64,000 nucleotides of DNA, taken from Pseudocolwellia agarivorans (GTDB taxonomy: Bacteria > Pseudomonadota > Gammaproteobacteria > Enterobacterales > Alteromonadaceae). A program made the translations under genes and the position numbers. The stretch's first letter is position 1. Every line of letters starts with the position of its first letter. Below are positions 38,149 through 49,310 of the stretch, piece after piece. Under the pieces are notes generated by a model, which did no database searches, was not told where the DNA came from, and was given only the letters and a program-made list of their open reading frames with translations. The DNA is taken from the NCBI RefSeq assembly GCF_002000085.1, contig NZ_MUZU01000007.1:62001-126000 (forward strand), given 5' to 3'.

Positions 38149-38640
38149 TTACGATTGTATTAAAAAACTTGATGACTGTTTAAGGTATTCAAAAAACCAA
38201 ACAACAATCAATTTAAATTCGGGGATAAGCAATGAGTTCTGCCACCATACGGTTGATGGAGCAGGAGTAAAGGCATCTAATAAAAATAATATGGCGCTAA
38301 CAATTAAGACACCTCTTAAAGCGCCAAAAGCTAAACCTAATACACGATCAGTACCTGAAAGACCTGTTTTATTAACAAGCTGACCAATTATATAATTAAC
38401 TAATGCCCCGATAATAAGGGTAGAAACGAAAAGTACAGTAATTGCCGCTGCATTTCGAAGGAATTGATCTGAGATATTTGTAAGAAAAACGGCTAGGTCG
38501 CTATAGAAAGTACTCGCGATAAAAAAGGCACCGATCCAAATGACAACCGAAATCGCTTCTTTAACAAAACCACGTACTAAACTTACTAGTGTTGAAATAC
38601 CTATTATTGCTAATATGGCATAATCTACCCAAATCATCAT
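38149..38640 (-). CDS. cvpA: CvpA family membrane protein
   Basis: A 163-residue inner-membrane protein with four hydrophobic helices. [23 protein letters not shown] and the [18 protein letters not shown] loop are the CvpA signatures. It is needed for colicin V production and bile resistance in E. coli; the molecular role is unknown. It lies between the SPOR protein and purF. Confidence 0.92.
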   Translation of the reverse strand: MMIWVDYAILAIIGISTLVSLVRGFVKEAISVVIWIGAFFIASTFYSDLAVFLTNISDQFLRNAAAITVLFVSTLIIGALVNYIIGQLVNKTGLSGTDRVLGLAFGALRGVLIVSAILFLLDAFTPAPSTVWWQNSLLIPEFKLIVVWFFEYLKQSSSFLIQS

Positions 38641-38708
38641 TTGAATGTTCTCATTGATTAGAGGCGCGCATTCTATCAGATGCTAACCAATTAAAGCTAT
38701 TAATTTTA

Positions 38709-39392
38709 TTATTTAGTAGGATAAAAACGAGTAACTTTACCTTCAACATGAGTTAACGCTTTGAGTGGCTTAATTTTATTTTCTAAAGACGTTTTATTAA
38801 TATCAGGCCCTACAAAAACCTTTGTTAACGTACCATTTTTAGTGTTTATAGGTCGTGTGAATGTGGTATACCCATGATATTTTAGTTTTTCAATTAACTC
38901 TACAACATTCTTTTTATGTCTGAAGCTCCCTAATTGAATAACCCAAGTTTCTTTTACGTTTATTTTTTTGGGTAGACTAGATGTTTCTGCTTTTTTGATC
39001 GCAACATCTTCTTTCTTGACCACTTTTTTATCGAGTGTGTCAGGTTTTGTTAACTTATTAACTTTAACGATATCATTGGACAAAACAGGAGAATTTTGAG
39101 CTGTTTCATTTTTGCTTCCATCACTCTCTACGCTTTCATTAGCAGGAAATTGAAGTAAATTATCTTGTTCTACTTCAACAACTTGCTCTTCTTTAGGCGC
39201 TATGACTTTTAATTTTTCTGTAGGAAAGGACTTGGCCGGAACATTGAGATCAATTTTAGGAGCTTGGGGGATATTTTCAAATTCAGCATTATATTTCTTT
39301 TTATTCCCATCAAGAAGATCGGGTAAAAAAATAATCGCTACAGCCGCAACAATTACAGTTCCAACTATTCGGTTTTGAAAAGGTGTAGACAA
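38709..39392 (-). CDS. SPOR domain-containing protein (DedD-like)
   Basis: A 227-residue single-pass membrane protein. A short cytoplasmic end and a helix at about 8-24 (IVGTVIVAAVAIIFLPDLLDG) precede a low-complexity, Lys/Glu-rich periplasmic linker. The last 80 residues are a SPOR domain (TWVIQLGSFRHKKNVVELIEKL, TKVFVGPDINK) that binds denuded septal peptidoglycan. Topology and position between folC and cvpA match E. coli DedD, a cell-division protein. Confidence 0.88.
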   Translation of the reverse strand: MSTPFQNRIVGTVIVAAVAIIFLPDLLDGNKKKYNAEFENIPQAPKIDLNVPAKSFPTEKLKVIAPKEEQVVEVEQDNLLQFPANESVESDGSKNETAQNSPVLSNDIVKVNKLTKPDTLDKKVVKKEDVAIKKAETSSLPKKINVKETWVIQLGSFRHKKNVVELIEKLKYHGYTTFTRPINTKNGTLTKVFVGPDINKTSLENKIKPLKALTHVEGKVTRFYPTK

Positions 39393-39445
39393 ACTAAACT
39401 CCTAAAATTAACTTACACTTAAGCTTTACTACTAATTATTCAACA

Positions 39446-40705
39446 CTAAACCAGTAGTCGCCTTATTTCTGCCACGGTATAAAATGATCCATATACTAAG
39501 ATGAGATCTTTTGGACTCGCCACCGAACTAGCCATTTTAAATGCTTGAGTGACATTGTCAAAGCAATTAACTGACTCAGTTGAAAGGTTTAATTTTTCCG
39601 AAAGTTGCTGAGCAGTAGCTCCACGACTTACTTGTAAATCACCTAAATACCATACACTTACATTGTTTTTTAAAGGTAACAAAGCATTTGTAATATCTTT
39701 ATCTGCTAACATACCGACTACAGCAAAAACTTTACTATAGTTCATATCTTTTAATTGTTGAGCTAAATACCTTGCAGCTTGCGGGTTATGCCCTACATCA
39801 AGAATTACATCACAATCTTTAACAAAAAGTTCTGTACGCCCAGCCACTTTAGTTAACTCAATTACAGCATTAATTTTGTCACTATTAATGGTAACGTCTA
39901 ATAAAGAAAGTACCGTAAGCGCGGTTGCTACGTTATCGATGGGAATATAAGGTTTATTAAGCTTCTCATAAACATTGTGATTTAATGAAAAAGACCAGTT
40001 GATCTTATTTTTTGTTAAAGAAAATTGTTTATCCCTACACAATAACTTCGCGTTAATAGTATTAGCATGTTTTAACACTGATATTGGCGGCTCTGCATCA
40101 CCTACAACAGCATACGTGCTTTCACGCATAATGCCCGCTTTTTCAAAACCAATTTTTTCTCTTGTATCACCTAAAAAGGCCTGATGATCGAGATCAATTG
40201 TAGTCAGCACAGCAACATCACAATCAACCATGTTAGTTGCATCTAAACGCCCACCTAATCCAACTTCCAAAATGAGATAATCAGGCTTAAGTTCACTCAC
40301 TATAATGAGAGCTGCTAGGGTTGTATATTCATAATAGCTTAATGATATTTCTGCTCGAATTTTTTCTATAATTTCAAAAGCTTTAATTAAAGACTGATCG
40401 CTTACATTTACATGGTTTATACGTAGTCGTTCATTAAACGTTTCAATATGAGGTGAAGAGTATACCGCTACAGAATATTTTTCATTTGATAGGTAGTTTT
40501 CTATAAAAGCACATGTTGTACCTTTGCCGTTAGTACCAGCAACAGTTATAACTTTTGTACCGCTTAAATCAATAGGTAAAGATTCAGCCACTTGTTTGAT
40601 ACGAGTTAACCCCATATCTATTTCAGTAAAATGAATGCTTTCAATATAAGAAAGCCACTCATCAAGTGTTGATCTTGATGTGTGGCTTGATAAGTTTTTA
40701 GTCAT
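39446..40705 (-). CDS. folC: Bifunctional folylpolyglutamate synthase / dihydrofolate synthase
   Basis: A 419-residue Mur-ligase-fold enzyme adding glutamate to dihydropteroate and folates. Visible motifs are the P-loop VAGTNGKGTTCAF, LEVGLGGRLDATN, and DVGHNPQAA in the C-terminal domain. It lies between accD (41 bp) and the SPOR gene on the same strand, the conserved accD-folC-dedD-cvpA-purF order. Confidence 0.96.
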   Translation of the reverse strand: MTKNLSSHTSRSTLDEWLSYIESIHFTEIDMGLTRIKQVAESLPIDLSGTKVITVAGTNGKGTTCAFIENYLSNEKYSVAVYSSPHIETFNERLRINHVNVSDQSLIKAFEIIEKIRAEISLSYYEYTTLAALIIVSELKPDYLILEVGLGGRLDATNMVDCDVAVLTTIDLDHQAFLGDTREKIGFEKAGIMRESTYAVVGDAEPPISVLKHANTINAKLLCRDKQFSLTKNKINWSFSLNHNVYEKLNKPYIPIDNVATALTVLSLLDVTINSDKINAVIELTKVAGRTELFVKDCDVILDVGHNPQAARYLAQQLKDMNYSKVFAVVGMLADKDITNALLPLKNNVSVWYLGDLQVSRGATAQQLSEKLNLSTESVNCFDNVTQAFKMASSVASPKDLILVYGSFYTVAEIRRLLV

Positions 40706-40746
40706 GTAATAATACTTAACCTTGCTATAACTTAATAAAAAATTTA

Positions 40747-41613
40747 TTAAGAAGCTTTAGGGCTTTCATATCCCATAAATTTAGCTAGCATACGCGATAA
40801 AGTAGAACGCATTTCTCTACGGTCTACAATTAAATCAATCGCACCTTTCTCTTTCAAAAACTCGCTACGCTGGAAACCTTCAGGCAATTTTTCACGTACA
40901 GTTTGCTCGATAACACGCGGACCAGCAAAACCAATTAACGCTTTTGGCTCTGCAACATTAATATCACCTAACATAGCTAAACTTGCTGATACTCCACCCA
41001 TTGTAGGATCAGTAAGCACAGATACATAAGGTAAACCTTTTTCGCTCATTTTGGCTAATGCAGCACTTGTTTTTGCCATTTGCATTAACGAGAACAAGGC
41101 TTCTTGCATACGTGCTCCGCCACTTGCTGAAAAGCAAACAAACGGTAAATTATGCTCTAAACAATATTCAACACCTTTAACAAAACGAGCACCAACAACA
41201 GAAGCCATTGAACCACCTAAGAATGAAAACTCAAATGCAGCAACTACAATAGGTGCACCCATTAATTCGCCCTTCATAACCACTAAAGCATCTTTTTCGC
41301 CTGTAGCTTTTTGTGCTGCACTGATACGATCTTTGTATTTTTTAGAGTCTTTAAACTTTAAAATATCTTGTGCTTCAAATTCTTCGCCTAGCTCAATTCT
41401 GCCATCAGGATCTAAAAATCCATCAATACGTTTTCTCGCACTGATACGCATATGGTGGTCACATTTTGGACAAACCGACATTTGGCGATCTAGTTCAACT
41501 TTGTATAATACCGCATTACATTCAGTACATTTGCTCCAAACACCTTCTGGAACACCGCGTTTTTGCGTAGCCTTAGATTTGGCTTTTGGGAGAATTTTTT
41601 CTATCCAGCTCAT
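40747..41613 (-). CDS. accD: Acetyl-CoA carboxylase carboxyltransferase subunit beta
   Basis: A 288-residue subunit that transfers carboxyl from biotin to acetyl-CoA in fatty-acid synthesis. It begins [10 protein letters not shown], as E. coli AccD does, and then has a four-cysteine zinc ribbon ([10 protein letters not shown] and CPKCDHH). The crotonase-like core contains [22 protein letters not shown] and [11 protein letters not shown]. An in-frame ATG at 41685 would add 24 residues with no similarity and is rejected. Confidence 0.97.
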   Translation of the reverse strand: MSWIEKILPKAKSKATQKRGVPEGVWSKCTECNAVLYKVELDRQMSVCPKCDHHMRISARKRIDGFLDPDGRIELGEEFEAQDILKFKDSKKYKDRISAAQKATGEKDALVVMKGELMGAPIVVAAFEFSFLGGSMASVVGARFVKGVEYCLEHNLPFVCFSASGGARMQEALFSLMQMAKTSAALAKMSEKGLPYVSVLTDPTMGGVSASLAMLGDINVAEPKALIGFAGPRVIEQTVREKLPEGFQRSEFLKEKGAIDLIVDRREMRSTLSRMLAKFMGYESPKAS

Positions 41614-41784
41614 AATATAAATTTTGCCTATTGCATAAGAGAAGAAGATTGAAACGATTAAAAAACCATCAAAACAATCAAACACATAGTAATAATCTAA
41701 TATAACCCGTAATTAAACCATAGTTTACTCTATTTTTGATACAAAAAACTGGTCTATTGAGTTAGTTATTTATTAAAACTGAAG

Positions 41785-42567
41785 TTAAGTTAAAAATAAA
41801 GGACCTAAATGACGCTTTGGAATATTAAATTCTTCAGGATAATCGACATCAACAAAATAAAGTCCTGCAGCCGCTGCTGTCATTCCTGCTACACACCTAT
41901 TCTGAGCATCTAGTACTTCTTTTATCCATAATACAGGACGATCCCCTTGCCCTACTTCCATTAATGAACCTGCAATATTTCTCACCATATGATGTAAAAA
42001 AGCATTGCCTTTTACATCTATAACGAGATAATTATTAAAACGACTTACATTACAGTGATACAAGGTTCTAATAGCCGAATGAGACTGACAGTGAACCGTT
42101 CTATAGGAAGTGAAATCATGACGTCCTAATAGTAGTTGAGCGGCCTGGTGCATTAAATTTTCATCTAATGGTTGATGACAAAAACTAATACCGTGACTGA
42201 GAATAGCTGAACGTAATCTTGAATTATAAATAACATAACGATAGCGTCTGGCTGTTGCACTAAACCTAGCATGAAATTCATCGCTTACAGGTTTAACCCA
42301 AGTAACAGCTATGTCTGAAGGAAGGTGTGTATTAACGCCAAGAGTCCAAGCAACGTCTTTACGAATTTGGTCGGTATCAAAATGAACAACTTGATTCGTT
42401 GCATTAACACCTGTATCGGTTCGCCCAGCGCAAATAACTTCGATGGGTTCATTAGCTATCTTAGATAAAGCCTCTTCAACCCTTTGCTGAACACCAATAC
42501 CATTATTTTGGCGTTGCCAACCACAGTATTTACTGCCGTCGTATTCAATACCTAGTGCATACCGCAT
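41785..42567 (-). CDS. truA: tRNA pseudouridine(38-40) synthase TruA
   Basis: A 260-residue synthase modifying the anticodon arm. The catalytic Asp is in [19 protein letters not shown]. Conserved [21 protein letters not shown] follows, and the N-terminus is [17 protein letters not shown] choose the ATG at 42567, which has GGAG six bases upstream. A GTG at 42579 is in frame, but its sequence is that ribosome site itself. accD follows after about 170 bp. Confidence 0.95.
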   Translation of the reverse strand: MRYALGIEYDGSKYCGWQRQNNGIGVQQRVEEALSKIANEPIEVICAGRTDTGVNATNQVVHFDTDQIRKDVAWTLGVNTHLPSDIAVTWVKPVSDEFHARFSATARRYRYVIYNSRLRSAILSHGISFCHQPLDENLMHQAAQLLLGRHDFTSYRTVHCQSHSAIRTLYHCNVSRFNNYLVIDVKGNAFLHHMVRNIAGSLMEVGQGDRPVLWIKEVLDAQNRCVAGMTAAAAGLYFVDVDYPEEFNIPKRHLGPLFLT

Positions 42568-42705
42568 AATAATCTCCACATTTAAGGAGGCGCATTATCC
42601 ACTACTTTTACCACAAAAAACAATTTTCTTGATATTTCTTAATAATAGACGAAAAGTTAATTCTTTATTATTGGTAAATATACCTGCGTAATTTTATAAA
42701 TAAAC

Positions 42706-42739
42706 AAAGAGCAATTAGAATTAGTGCTAATTACTCTTT
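42706..42739 (-). terminator. Terminator of the 45-aa ORF
   Basis: AAAGAG-C-AATTAG (42706-42718) pairs with CTAATT-A-CTCTTT (42727-42739) with an 8-base loop, and overlaps the stop codon of the small ORF. On the minus strand GTTTATTTAT follows. Its exact fit to the end of the ORF supports the ORF as a real transcript unit. Confidence 0.6.
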
Positions 42740-42864
42740 TCTTCTAAAAGAATAGTTTCTTGTATAAATTGTGACTGACGTCGACCCATAGTTTTACTTT
42801 TTTGACGATTTAATTGTCTTCTTCTTTGGCAACTAACTAAACGTTTTCTTGTATTAAATGACAT
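42727..42864 (-). CDS. Small basic protein of 45 residues, unknown function
   Basis: A short ORF in the gap between mltF and truA. It has a near-perfect AGGAGA ribosome site 6 bases before the ATG, and a terminator hairpin overlaps its stop. The product is strongly basic: MSFNTRKRLVSCQRR at the start and RRQLNRQKSKTMGRRQSQ in the middle (about 12 Lys/Arg in 45), with one cysteine and an acidic tail LLEEKSN. No membrane segment is seen. It could bind RNA or the ribosome, or be a lineage-specific small protein. I recognise no family, so no function is given. Confidence 0.6.
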   Translation of the reverse strand: MSFNTRKRLVSCQRRRQLNRQKSKTMGRRQSQFIQETILLEEKSN

Positions 42865-42951
42865 TATATATCTCCTGTTTAAATGCCATTATGCTGATAG
42901 AATATGAATAAAATATGACAATAAATAATTTATTTGTATCAAGAGATAAAT

Positions 42952-44448
42952 TTAAGAGCTAGCAGGTTCTACCAAAGAGGAATCTTCATTATTTTCGAGA
43001 GATGTTGCTTCTTTAGGTTCTACTGATAAAGCTTCAATCGGTGTATCTTCAACAATCACATCTTCTTCATCAATACTTTGTTGATCCATCCATTCCAGCG
43101 TATCGTAATAGCGGCGAATGTTCTCAACATAATTTACAGGCTCATCTCCTCGAGCATAGCCGTACTTAGTTTTTTTATAATATTTTTTTTGCTTTAACAA
43201 AGGTAAGCGTGATTTAACTTCGACCCAACGATCAGGATCTCCACCTTGTCGTTGAGTAATAATACGGGCATCGTTTAAATGCCCAAAACCAACATTGTAT
43301 GAAGCCAAAGCAAACCATAAACGATCTGGATATGGTATACGTTCAGGCATTTTATCAATCATACGTTTAATATACTTTGCACCACCTCTAATACTCTGCT
43401 CAACATCAAGTCGACTTTTTATACCCATTTGTTTAGCTGTAGGCAAAGTAAGCATCATCATACCTCTAACGCCAGTATGAGAACGAGCGTTAGGATTCCA
43501 ATGTGATTCTTGATAACTAATTGCCGCTAATAGTTTCCAATCAACCTCTTGACCATGTTTTTCAAAAATAGGCTGATATTTAGGTAACTTCTCTTCAATC
43601 GCCTTAATAAACATACGAGTATCAACATAATTGAATTGTTCAATATGTCCATAATATTTATCATCTAATGCGAGTAAAGTGCCATCGTGATGAACTTCAC
43701 CAAAAAATTCAACTAAGCTAGCTAAAATTGAAGTGTCGTTTTCTTTACTAACTAACCAAGCTAATTTCTCTTCTTGTTTAATTGTAAATCCAATACTAAT
43801 TTCGGGGTAATATCGACGACTGATTGCGAGTGCATTACTATCTATAACGGTGTAATCAATTTCTTCTTCTAATACTTTTAATAAGAGTTCTTCAGCATCA
43901 AGCTCTGAGCTTTCTTCCCAAATTAAATTATCGTTCGTACGTTTTAATTTAGCTAAGTTTTCGGCATGGCTAGTTCGAGCTGTAACCACTAACTTTCCAT
44001 TGAGAGCCTCTAGTGTTCTTGGCCTAACTTTTCCCTGTTTATAAACAAGTTTTTGACTGACATTGTCATAACTAGGCGCTACGCTATATTCTTGCAGTCG
44101 CTTATTAGTTGCCGCTAAACCTGCCGCTAAAAAATCAACATCGCCAGAGTCTAATTTAGGAAATAAGTCGTCAATATGATAAGCAGGAACAACAACAAGT
44201 TTTACGCCTAAATAATCAGCATATTTTTTTGCTAATTCATATTCAAAACCTGTAGGGCCCTCGGCTTCTATGTAATAGCTAGTAGGTCCATACAATGTAC
44301 CTACCGTCACGTAACCTCGTTCTATAATTCTTTGCAAACCAGAAACTTGATTAGCAGGCTGACAACCAGATATAAGCGCACATACTAATAAAACAAATGG
44401 CATTGTATGCAATATATTATCTGAAAGTTTTCGTAGTAAGTAATTCAT
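42952..44448 (-). CDS. mltF: Membrane-bound lytic murein transglycosylase F
   Basis: A 498-residue outer-membrane lipoprotein from the ATG at 44448. A signal peptide (about 1-27) ends in the lipobox LISGC. Residues 40-265 form a periplasmic solute-binding (SBP type 3) domain with regulatory function. The C-terminal SLT domain has [17 protein letters not shown] with the catalytic Glu, [13 protein letters not shown], and [11 protein letters not shown]. It is an MltF-type hybrid. An in-frame ATG at 44499 would add 17 residues before the signal peptide and is unlikely. A Glu/Ser-rich tail of 50 residues follows the SLT domain. Confidence 0.94.
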   Translation of the reverse strand: MNYLLRKLSDNILHTMPFVLLVCALISGCQPANQVSGLQRIIERGYVTVGTLYGPTSYYIEAEGPTGFEYELAKKYADYLGVKLVVVPAYHIDDLFPKLDSGDVDFLAAGLAATNKRLQEYSVAPSYDNVSQKLVYKQGKVRPRTLEALNGKLVVTARTSHAENLAKLKRTNDNLIWEESSELDAEELLLKVLEEEIDYTVIDSNALAISRRYYPEISIGFTIKQEEKLAWLVSKENDTSILASLVEFFGEVHHDGTLLALDDKYYGHIEQFNYVDTRMFIKAIEEKLPKYQPIFEKHGQEVDWKLLAAISYQESHWNPNARSHTGVRGMMMLTLPTAKQMGIKSRLDVEQSIRGGAKYIKRMIDKMPERIPYPDRLWFALASYNVGFGHLNDARIITQRQGGDPDRWVEVKSRLPLLKQKKYYKKTKYGYARGDEPVNYVENIRRYYDTLEWMDQQSIDEEDVIVEDTPIEALSVEPKEATSLENNEDSSLVEPASS

Positions 44449-44575
44449 AACTCTTATTGTGTCGTTATTTAGACTAATTCGCAAAGAACTTTTTAACAAA
44501 AAATAAGGGATGTTGCTCTTTCAAGGTAAATTTTATTCAATTTAAAACGTATTTAATAGCGTAGAAATCTTTATG

Positions 44576-44620
44576 TATATACCCGTTATCATTCAAGATA
44601 CAGGTTGCAGTGAGGACTAA
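44576..44620. repeat. Solo end of the MITE-like repeat
   Basis: TATATACCCGTTATCATTCA and the next 25 bases match the left end of the element at 12343, through AAGATACAGGTTGCAG and GACTAA, with few differences over 45 bases. No inverted partner is visible downstream before purL. This is either a decayed copy or a single-ended insertion. In the rest of the 400-bp gap between mltF and purL I see only a weak possible promoter (TTGCTG at 44772, TATATA at 44797, 19-base spacing). Confidence 0.65.
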
Positions 44621-44848
44621 ATTCGTTTGAATGACCTCAAAGGCCCCCCTTTAATAATTAATAAACCCTACTCTTTGATTAGATTAAGAAAGTATACCTT
44701 ATCTCTCTTTAAATTTTAAAAGAAATTGAACGATAAGTAGCACAACATTTTCAACGTTAAAGTAATACAGATTGCTGTATATTAAAATGAATTAGGTATA
44801 TACTACGCGCGCTTTTTTCCTTATTAATCTAACCCGGTGAAATAGACT

Positions 44849-47800
44849 ATGTCGATGTTGATGAAAACCCTTCGCGGCGCTCCTGCACTCTCTGAATTTA
44901 AAGTAAAAAAATTACTTAACCAATGTGCTGAGCTATCACTTCCTGTTACGGATATTTATTCAGAATACACCCACTTTGCTCATATCTCTGAAGAACTTAC
45001 TAGCGAAGAGTCGCACGTTTTACAACAGCTGCTTAAATACGGGCCAACTATTGAAACACATGAACCCGCTGGCAATTTTGTATTAATTACACCTCGCCCG
45101 GGTACTATTTCACCATGGTCATCTAAATCAACAGATATCGCACATAATTGTGGCCTTAATAAAGTTATTCGCTTAGAGCGTGGTATTGCTTATTACATTC
45201 AAGCTGATGCACTTTCTAATGAACAACAAGCTCAGTTAAATAACTTAATTCATGATCGTATGATGGAAGCTGTATTTTCAGAAATGGGTCAAGCAACTTC
45301 ACTTTTCGCAACAGCTGAGCCGGGTGAGTTAACATCAATCGATATAATGAACGGTGGTAAAGGTGCATTAGTTGCTGCAAACATTAACTTAGGTTTAGCG
45401 CTTGCTGAAGATGAGGTTAATTACTTATTTGAAAACTTTACAAAATTAGGCCGCAACCCTAACGACATCGAACTTTATATGTTTGCTCAAGCAAACTCTG
45501 AACATTGTCGTCATAAAATATTCAATGCAGATTGGACAATCGATGGCGTAAAACAGCCAAAATCATTGTTCAAAATGATCCGTAATACTCATGAACTTAA
45601 TGCTGATTACGTACTCAGCGCTTATAAAGATAATGCTGCAGTTATGGTGGGTAATAAAGGCGGACGTTTCTTCCCTAACCCAGTAACGAATGAATATAGT
45701 TATAACCATGAAGACATTCAAATTTTAATGAAGGTTGAAACACACAATCACCCTACCGCTATTTCCCCTTACCCAGGTGCAGCTACTGGTAGTGGTGGTG
45801 AAATTCGTGATGAAGGCGCTACCGGTGTTGGTTCAAAACCCAAAGCAGGTTTAGTGGGTTTTTCAGTTTCAAACTTACGTATTCCTAACTTTGAGCAGCC
45901 TTGGGAAACAGATTTTGGTAAGCCATCACGTATTGTTTCTGCATTAGACATTATGCTTGAAGGTCCATTAGGTGGCGCTGCATTTAACAACGAATTTGGT
46001 CGCCCTGCGATTTTAGGTTACTTCCGTACTTACGAAGAAGAAGTTAATTCTTTTAACGGTAAAGAAGTTCGTGGTTATCACAAACCTATTATGCTTGCGG
46101 GTGGTTTAGGTAACATTCGTGACGAACACGTACAAAAAGGTGACATTGTTGTTGGTGCGAACTTAATCGCATTAGGTGGCCCAGCAATGAACATTGGTTT
46201 AGGTGGTGGTGCAGCTTCTTCAATGGCCTCAGGTCAGTCAGCTGAAAACTTAGACTTTGCATCAGTTCAACGTGAAAACCCAGAAATGGAACGTCGTTGC
46301 CAAGAAGTTATCGATAAATGTTGGCAGTTAGGTGATGCAAATCCAATTTTATTTATTCATGATGTTGGCGCTGGTGGTTTATCTAACGCATTTCCTGAAT
46401 TAGTTTCTGATGGTGGTCGTGGTGGTGTATTTGAATTACGTAATGTACCAAACGACGAACGTAGCATGGCACCTCACGAAATTTGGTGTAATGAATCTCA
46501 AGAACGTTATGTACTAGCAGTTTCTGATGAACAATTAGAACAATTTACCAAGATTTGTGAACGTGAGCGTGCTCCTTTTGCTGTTGTTGGTAGAGCAACA
46601 GAAGAAGAACATTTAACGGTTACTGATTCACACTTTGCTGATGTTGATAACTTAAAAACTCCTATCGATTTACCACTAGACGTACTTTTAGGTAAAACCC
46701 CTAAAATTATTAGAGATGTTAAAACGGCAACAGCTGCTGGTGACGAACTAGCATTAGATAATATTACTCTTGAAGATGCAGCACAGCGTATTTTAACGTT
46801 ACCAACTGTTGCTGAAAAAACTTTTCTTATTACCATTGGTGATAGATCAGTAACGGGTATGGTTAACAGAGATCAAATGGTGGGTCCTTGGCAAGTACCA
46901 GTAGCTGATTGTGGAGTAACTGCATCAGCACTTGATTCTTACCACGGTGAAGCTATGTCGTTAGGTGAACGTACACCCGTTGCTTTATTAAACTTTGGTG
47001 CCTCTGCTCGTTTAGCCGTAGCGGAATCTTTAACAAACATTGCTTGTGCTGACATCGGCGATTTAAACCGTATTAAACTTTCAGCAAACTGGATGTCGCC
47101 AGCGGGTCACCCTGGTGAAGATGCTGGTTTATATGAAGCAGTTAAAGCTATTGGCGAAGAGTTATGTCCGGCATTAGGATTAACAATTCCAGTGGGTAAA
47201 GACTCTATGTCGATGAAAACTCAGTGGGAAGAAAACGGCGAGAACAAGTCAGTAACCTCTCCTCTTTCATTAGTTATCACTGCATTTGGTGTTGTTGAAG
47301 ATATTCGTAAAACAGTAACCCCACAATTACGTACTGATTTAGGTGAAACAGCCCTTATCGCAATTGATTTATCGCAAGGTAAAAATCGTTTAGGTGGTTC
47401 ATGTTTAGCACAAGTTTATAAACAACTTGGTACTGAAACACCAGATGTAGATAGCCCAGAAGCATTAAAAGGCTTCTTTAACGCGATTCAAGCATTAGTT
47501 GCGCAAGAAAAATTAATCGCTTATCACGATAGATCTGATGGCGGCTTATTTACTACTGTTGCTGAAATGGCATTTGCGGGTCACACTGGTGCAGACATCG
47601 ATTTATCAGCACTTAAAGGTAATGATTTAGAAATACTATTTAACGAAGAGTTAGGTGCTGTAATTCAAGTACGTGAAAGTGATTTAGACGCTGTTAATGC
47701 TGTATTTGCAGAGCATAATATTGCCGATTGCTGTAACACTATTGGTAGCCTGAACAATGAAGATACCATTCGCTTTACTCGTGATGGTGAAGAAGTATTA

Positions 47801-48778
47801 GCTAACTCTCGTACTTATTACCGTACACTTTGGGCACAAACCACATTCAAAATGCAGTCACTACGTGATAACCCTGAATGTGCTCAACAAGAACACGACG
47901 TTAAATTTGATACTGAAGACCCAGGCTTAAACGCTGAGTTAACGTTCGATATTAACGACGATATTGTTGCTAACCTAATTGCTAAAGATGCAACGAATAA
48001 CACCAACCCTAAGATTGCTATTTTACGTGAGCAAGGTGTTAACTCTCATGTTGAAATGGCAGCTGCATTTGACCGTGCTGGTTTTGTAGCAATTGATGTT
48101 CATATGTCTGACATTTTAGCAGGCAGAACAGACTTAGCTGACTTTAACGGCTTAGTGGCTTGTGGTGGTTTCTCTTACGGTGATGTTTTAGGTGCTGGTG
48201 AAGGTTGGGCAAAATCAATTTTATTCAACGCCAACGCTCGTGAAATGTTTAAAACATTCTTCCACCGTGAAGACACATTCAGTTTAGGTGTGTGTAATGG
48301 TTGTCAGATGCTATCAAACCTTAAGGAAATCATCCCTGGTTCTGAAGCATGGCCACGTTTTGTACAAAACAAATCAGAGCGTTTTGAAGCACGTTTCAGT
48401 TTAGTTGAAATTCAAGAAAGTCCTTCAATCTTCTTCAAAGGAATGGAAGGTTCAAGAATGCCTATCGCTGTTTCACATGGCGAAGGTAGAACAGAATTTA
48501 GCTCAGATGAAGCGATTGATGCTGCTAACGCGTCAGGTACTGTATCTATTCGTTATGTAGACAACTACGGTCAAGTAACTGAAACATACCCTGCGAACCC
48601 TAACGGCTCACCTGATGGTATTACATCACTTACAACAACTGATGGTCGTGTAACGATTATGATGCCGCATCCTGAACGTGTATTTAGAACAGTAGCCAAC
48701 TCATGGCACCCAGACGAATGGCAAGAAGATTCACCATGGGTAAGAATGTTCCGTAACGCTCGTAAATTTATTGGTTAA
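44849..48778 (+). CDS. purL: Phosphoribosylformylglycinamidine synthase (FGAM synthase)
   Basis: A 1309-residue single-chain PurL of the large proteobacterial type (E. coli 1295). It converts FGAR and glutamine to FGAM in purine synthesis. An N-terminal PurS-like part is followed by two AIRS-type halves: [23 protein letters not shown] and [12 protein letters not shown] in the first, and [14 protein letters not shown] in the second. A C-terminal glutamine amidotransferase domain has [12 protein letters not shown] with the nucleophilic Cys, then SHGEGR and [10 protein letters not shown]. The ATG at 44849 gives [15 protein letters not shown], similar to the known start of the family. Confidence 0.97.
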   Translation: MSMLMKTLRGAPALSEFKVKKLLNQCAELSLPVTDIYSEYTHFAHISEELTSEESHVLQQLLKYGPTIETHEPAGNFVLITPRPGTISPWSSKSTDIAHNCGLNKVIRLERGIAYYIQADALSNEQQAQLNNLIHDRMMEAVFSEMGQATSLFATAEPGELTSIDIMNGGKGALVAANINLGLALAEDEVNYLFENFTKLGRNPNDIELYMFAQANSEHCRHKIFNADWTIDGVKQPKSLFKMIRNTHELNADYVLSAYKDNAAVMVGNKGGRFFPNPVTNEYSYNHEDIQILMKVETHNHPTAISPYPGAATGSGGEIRDEGATGVGSKPKAGLVGFSVSNLRIPNFEQPWETDFGKPSRIVSALDIMLEGPLGGAAFNNEFGRPAILGYFRTYEEEVNSFNGKEVRGYHKPIMLAGGLGNIRDEHVQKGDIVVGANLIALGGPAMNIGLGGGAASSMASGQSAENLDFASVQRENPEMERRCQEVIDKCWQLGDANPILFIHDVGAGGLSNAFPELVSDGGRGGVFELRNVPNDERSMAPHEIWCNESQERYVLAVSDEQLEQFTKICERERAPFAVVGRATEEEHLTVTDSHFADVDNLKTPIDLPLDVLLGKTPKIIRDVKTATAAGDELALDNITLEDAAQRILTLPTVAEKTFLITIGDRSVTGMVNRDQMVGPWQVPVADCGVTASALDSYHGEAMSLGERTPVALLNFGASARLAVAESLTNIACADIGDLNRIKLSANWMSPAGHPGEDAGLYEAVKAIGEELCPALGLTIPVGKDSMSMKTQWEENGENKSVTSPLSLVITAFGVVEDIRKTVTPQLRTDLGETALIAIDLSQGKNRLGGSCLAQVYKQLGTETPDVDSPEALKGFFNAIQALVAQEKLIAYHDRSDGGLFTTVAEMAFAGHTGADIDLSALKGNDLEILFNEELGAVIQVRESDLDAVNAVFAEHNIADCCNTIGSLNNEDTIRFTRDGEEVLANSRTYYRTLWAQTTFKMQSLRDNPECAQQEHDVKFDTEDPGLNAELTFDINDDIVANLIAKDATNNTNPKIAILREQGVNSHVEMAAAFDRAGFVAIDVHMSDILAGRTDLADFNGLVACGGFSYGDVLGAGEGWAKSILFNANAREMFKTFFHREDTFSLGVCNGCQMLSNLKEIIPGSEAWPRFVQNKSERFEARFSLVEIQESPSIFFKGMEGSRMPIAVSHGEGRTEFSSDEAIDAANASGTVSIRYVDNYGQVTETYPANPNGSPDGITSLTTTDGRVTIMMPHPERVFRTVANSWHPDEWQEDSPWVRMFRNARKFIG

Positions 48779-48815
48779 ATACCGGTACGTTGTAATGCAA
48801 ATTCATATATCAAGT

Positions 48816-48841
48816 AAAGGGCGCATTTAGCGCCCTTTTTT
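48816..48841 (+). terminator. Rho-independent terminator of purL
   Basis: AAAGGGCGC / GCGCCCTTT stem (48816-48824 and 48830-48838), 5-base loop ATTTA and a run of T. It lies 38 bp after the purL stop. Confidence 0.88.
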
Positions 48842-48977
48842 ATAGCTCACTCCATTTTCAACAAGGTTAATACAAAAATATCTTCAAGATAGATAGACAA
48901 ATCCCGCTTAAACAACCATCAAAATTTTCATCAATCTATTTATGCCTCAACGCCCAGTAAAAACCAAGCCACCATAA

Positions 48978-48991
48978 TGATAACGTTAACA
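48978..48991. promoter_or_regulatory. Possible LacI-type operator upstream of the xylanase (site 1)
   Basis: TGATAACGTTAACA is a near-perfect palindrome with a central CG, the pattern of LacI-family operators (TGnTAnCGnTAnCA). It is 320 bp before the xylanase ATG. A related site is at 49154. The rest of the 530-bp gap between purL and the xylanase is AT-rich DNA in which I see no ORF. Confidence 0.35.
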
Positions 48992-49153
48992 CAAAATCAA
49001 AACACCTTCACACAACCAAGATAAGGTAAAAATGACTACAAACCTTTACCGCACAAAGAGATAAACAATAAAACACCAAAAATACTGATCTACATTAAAT
49101 AAAAATCATATTGACATAAACAAAACACACATGTAATAGTGCTCAAGAACGAA

Positions 49154-49167
49154 TGATAACGCTAACT
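49154..49167. promoter_or_regulatory. Possible LacI-type operator upstream of the xylanase (site 2)
   Basis: TGATAACGCTAACT shares TGATAACGYTAAC with the site at 48978, 176 bp away. It lies 144 bp before the xylanase ATG, a plausible promoter distance. Two related palindromes in one upstream region favour real operators, but a single window gives only modest support. Confidence 0.4.
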
Positions 49168-49310
49168 TTTTAACACCAATTCACTTGGTTTTATAAAAGT
49201 ATTTCTAGGCTTAACACAATATAAATAAAAGTAAGCCTTAGAATAAAGTCTCGATGGCTTTTAGTACGCAGACTCATTTTTTCTTCTTTTAAACATAGGA
49301 AAATATAAAA

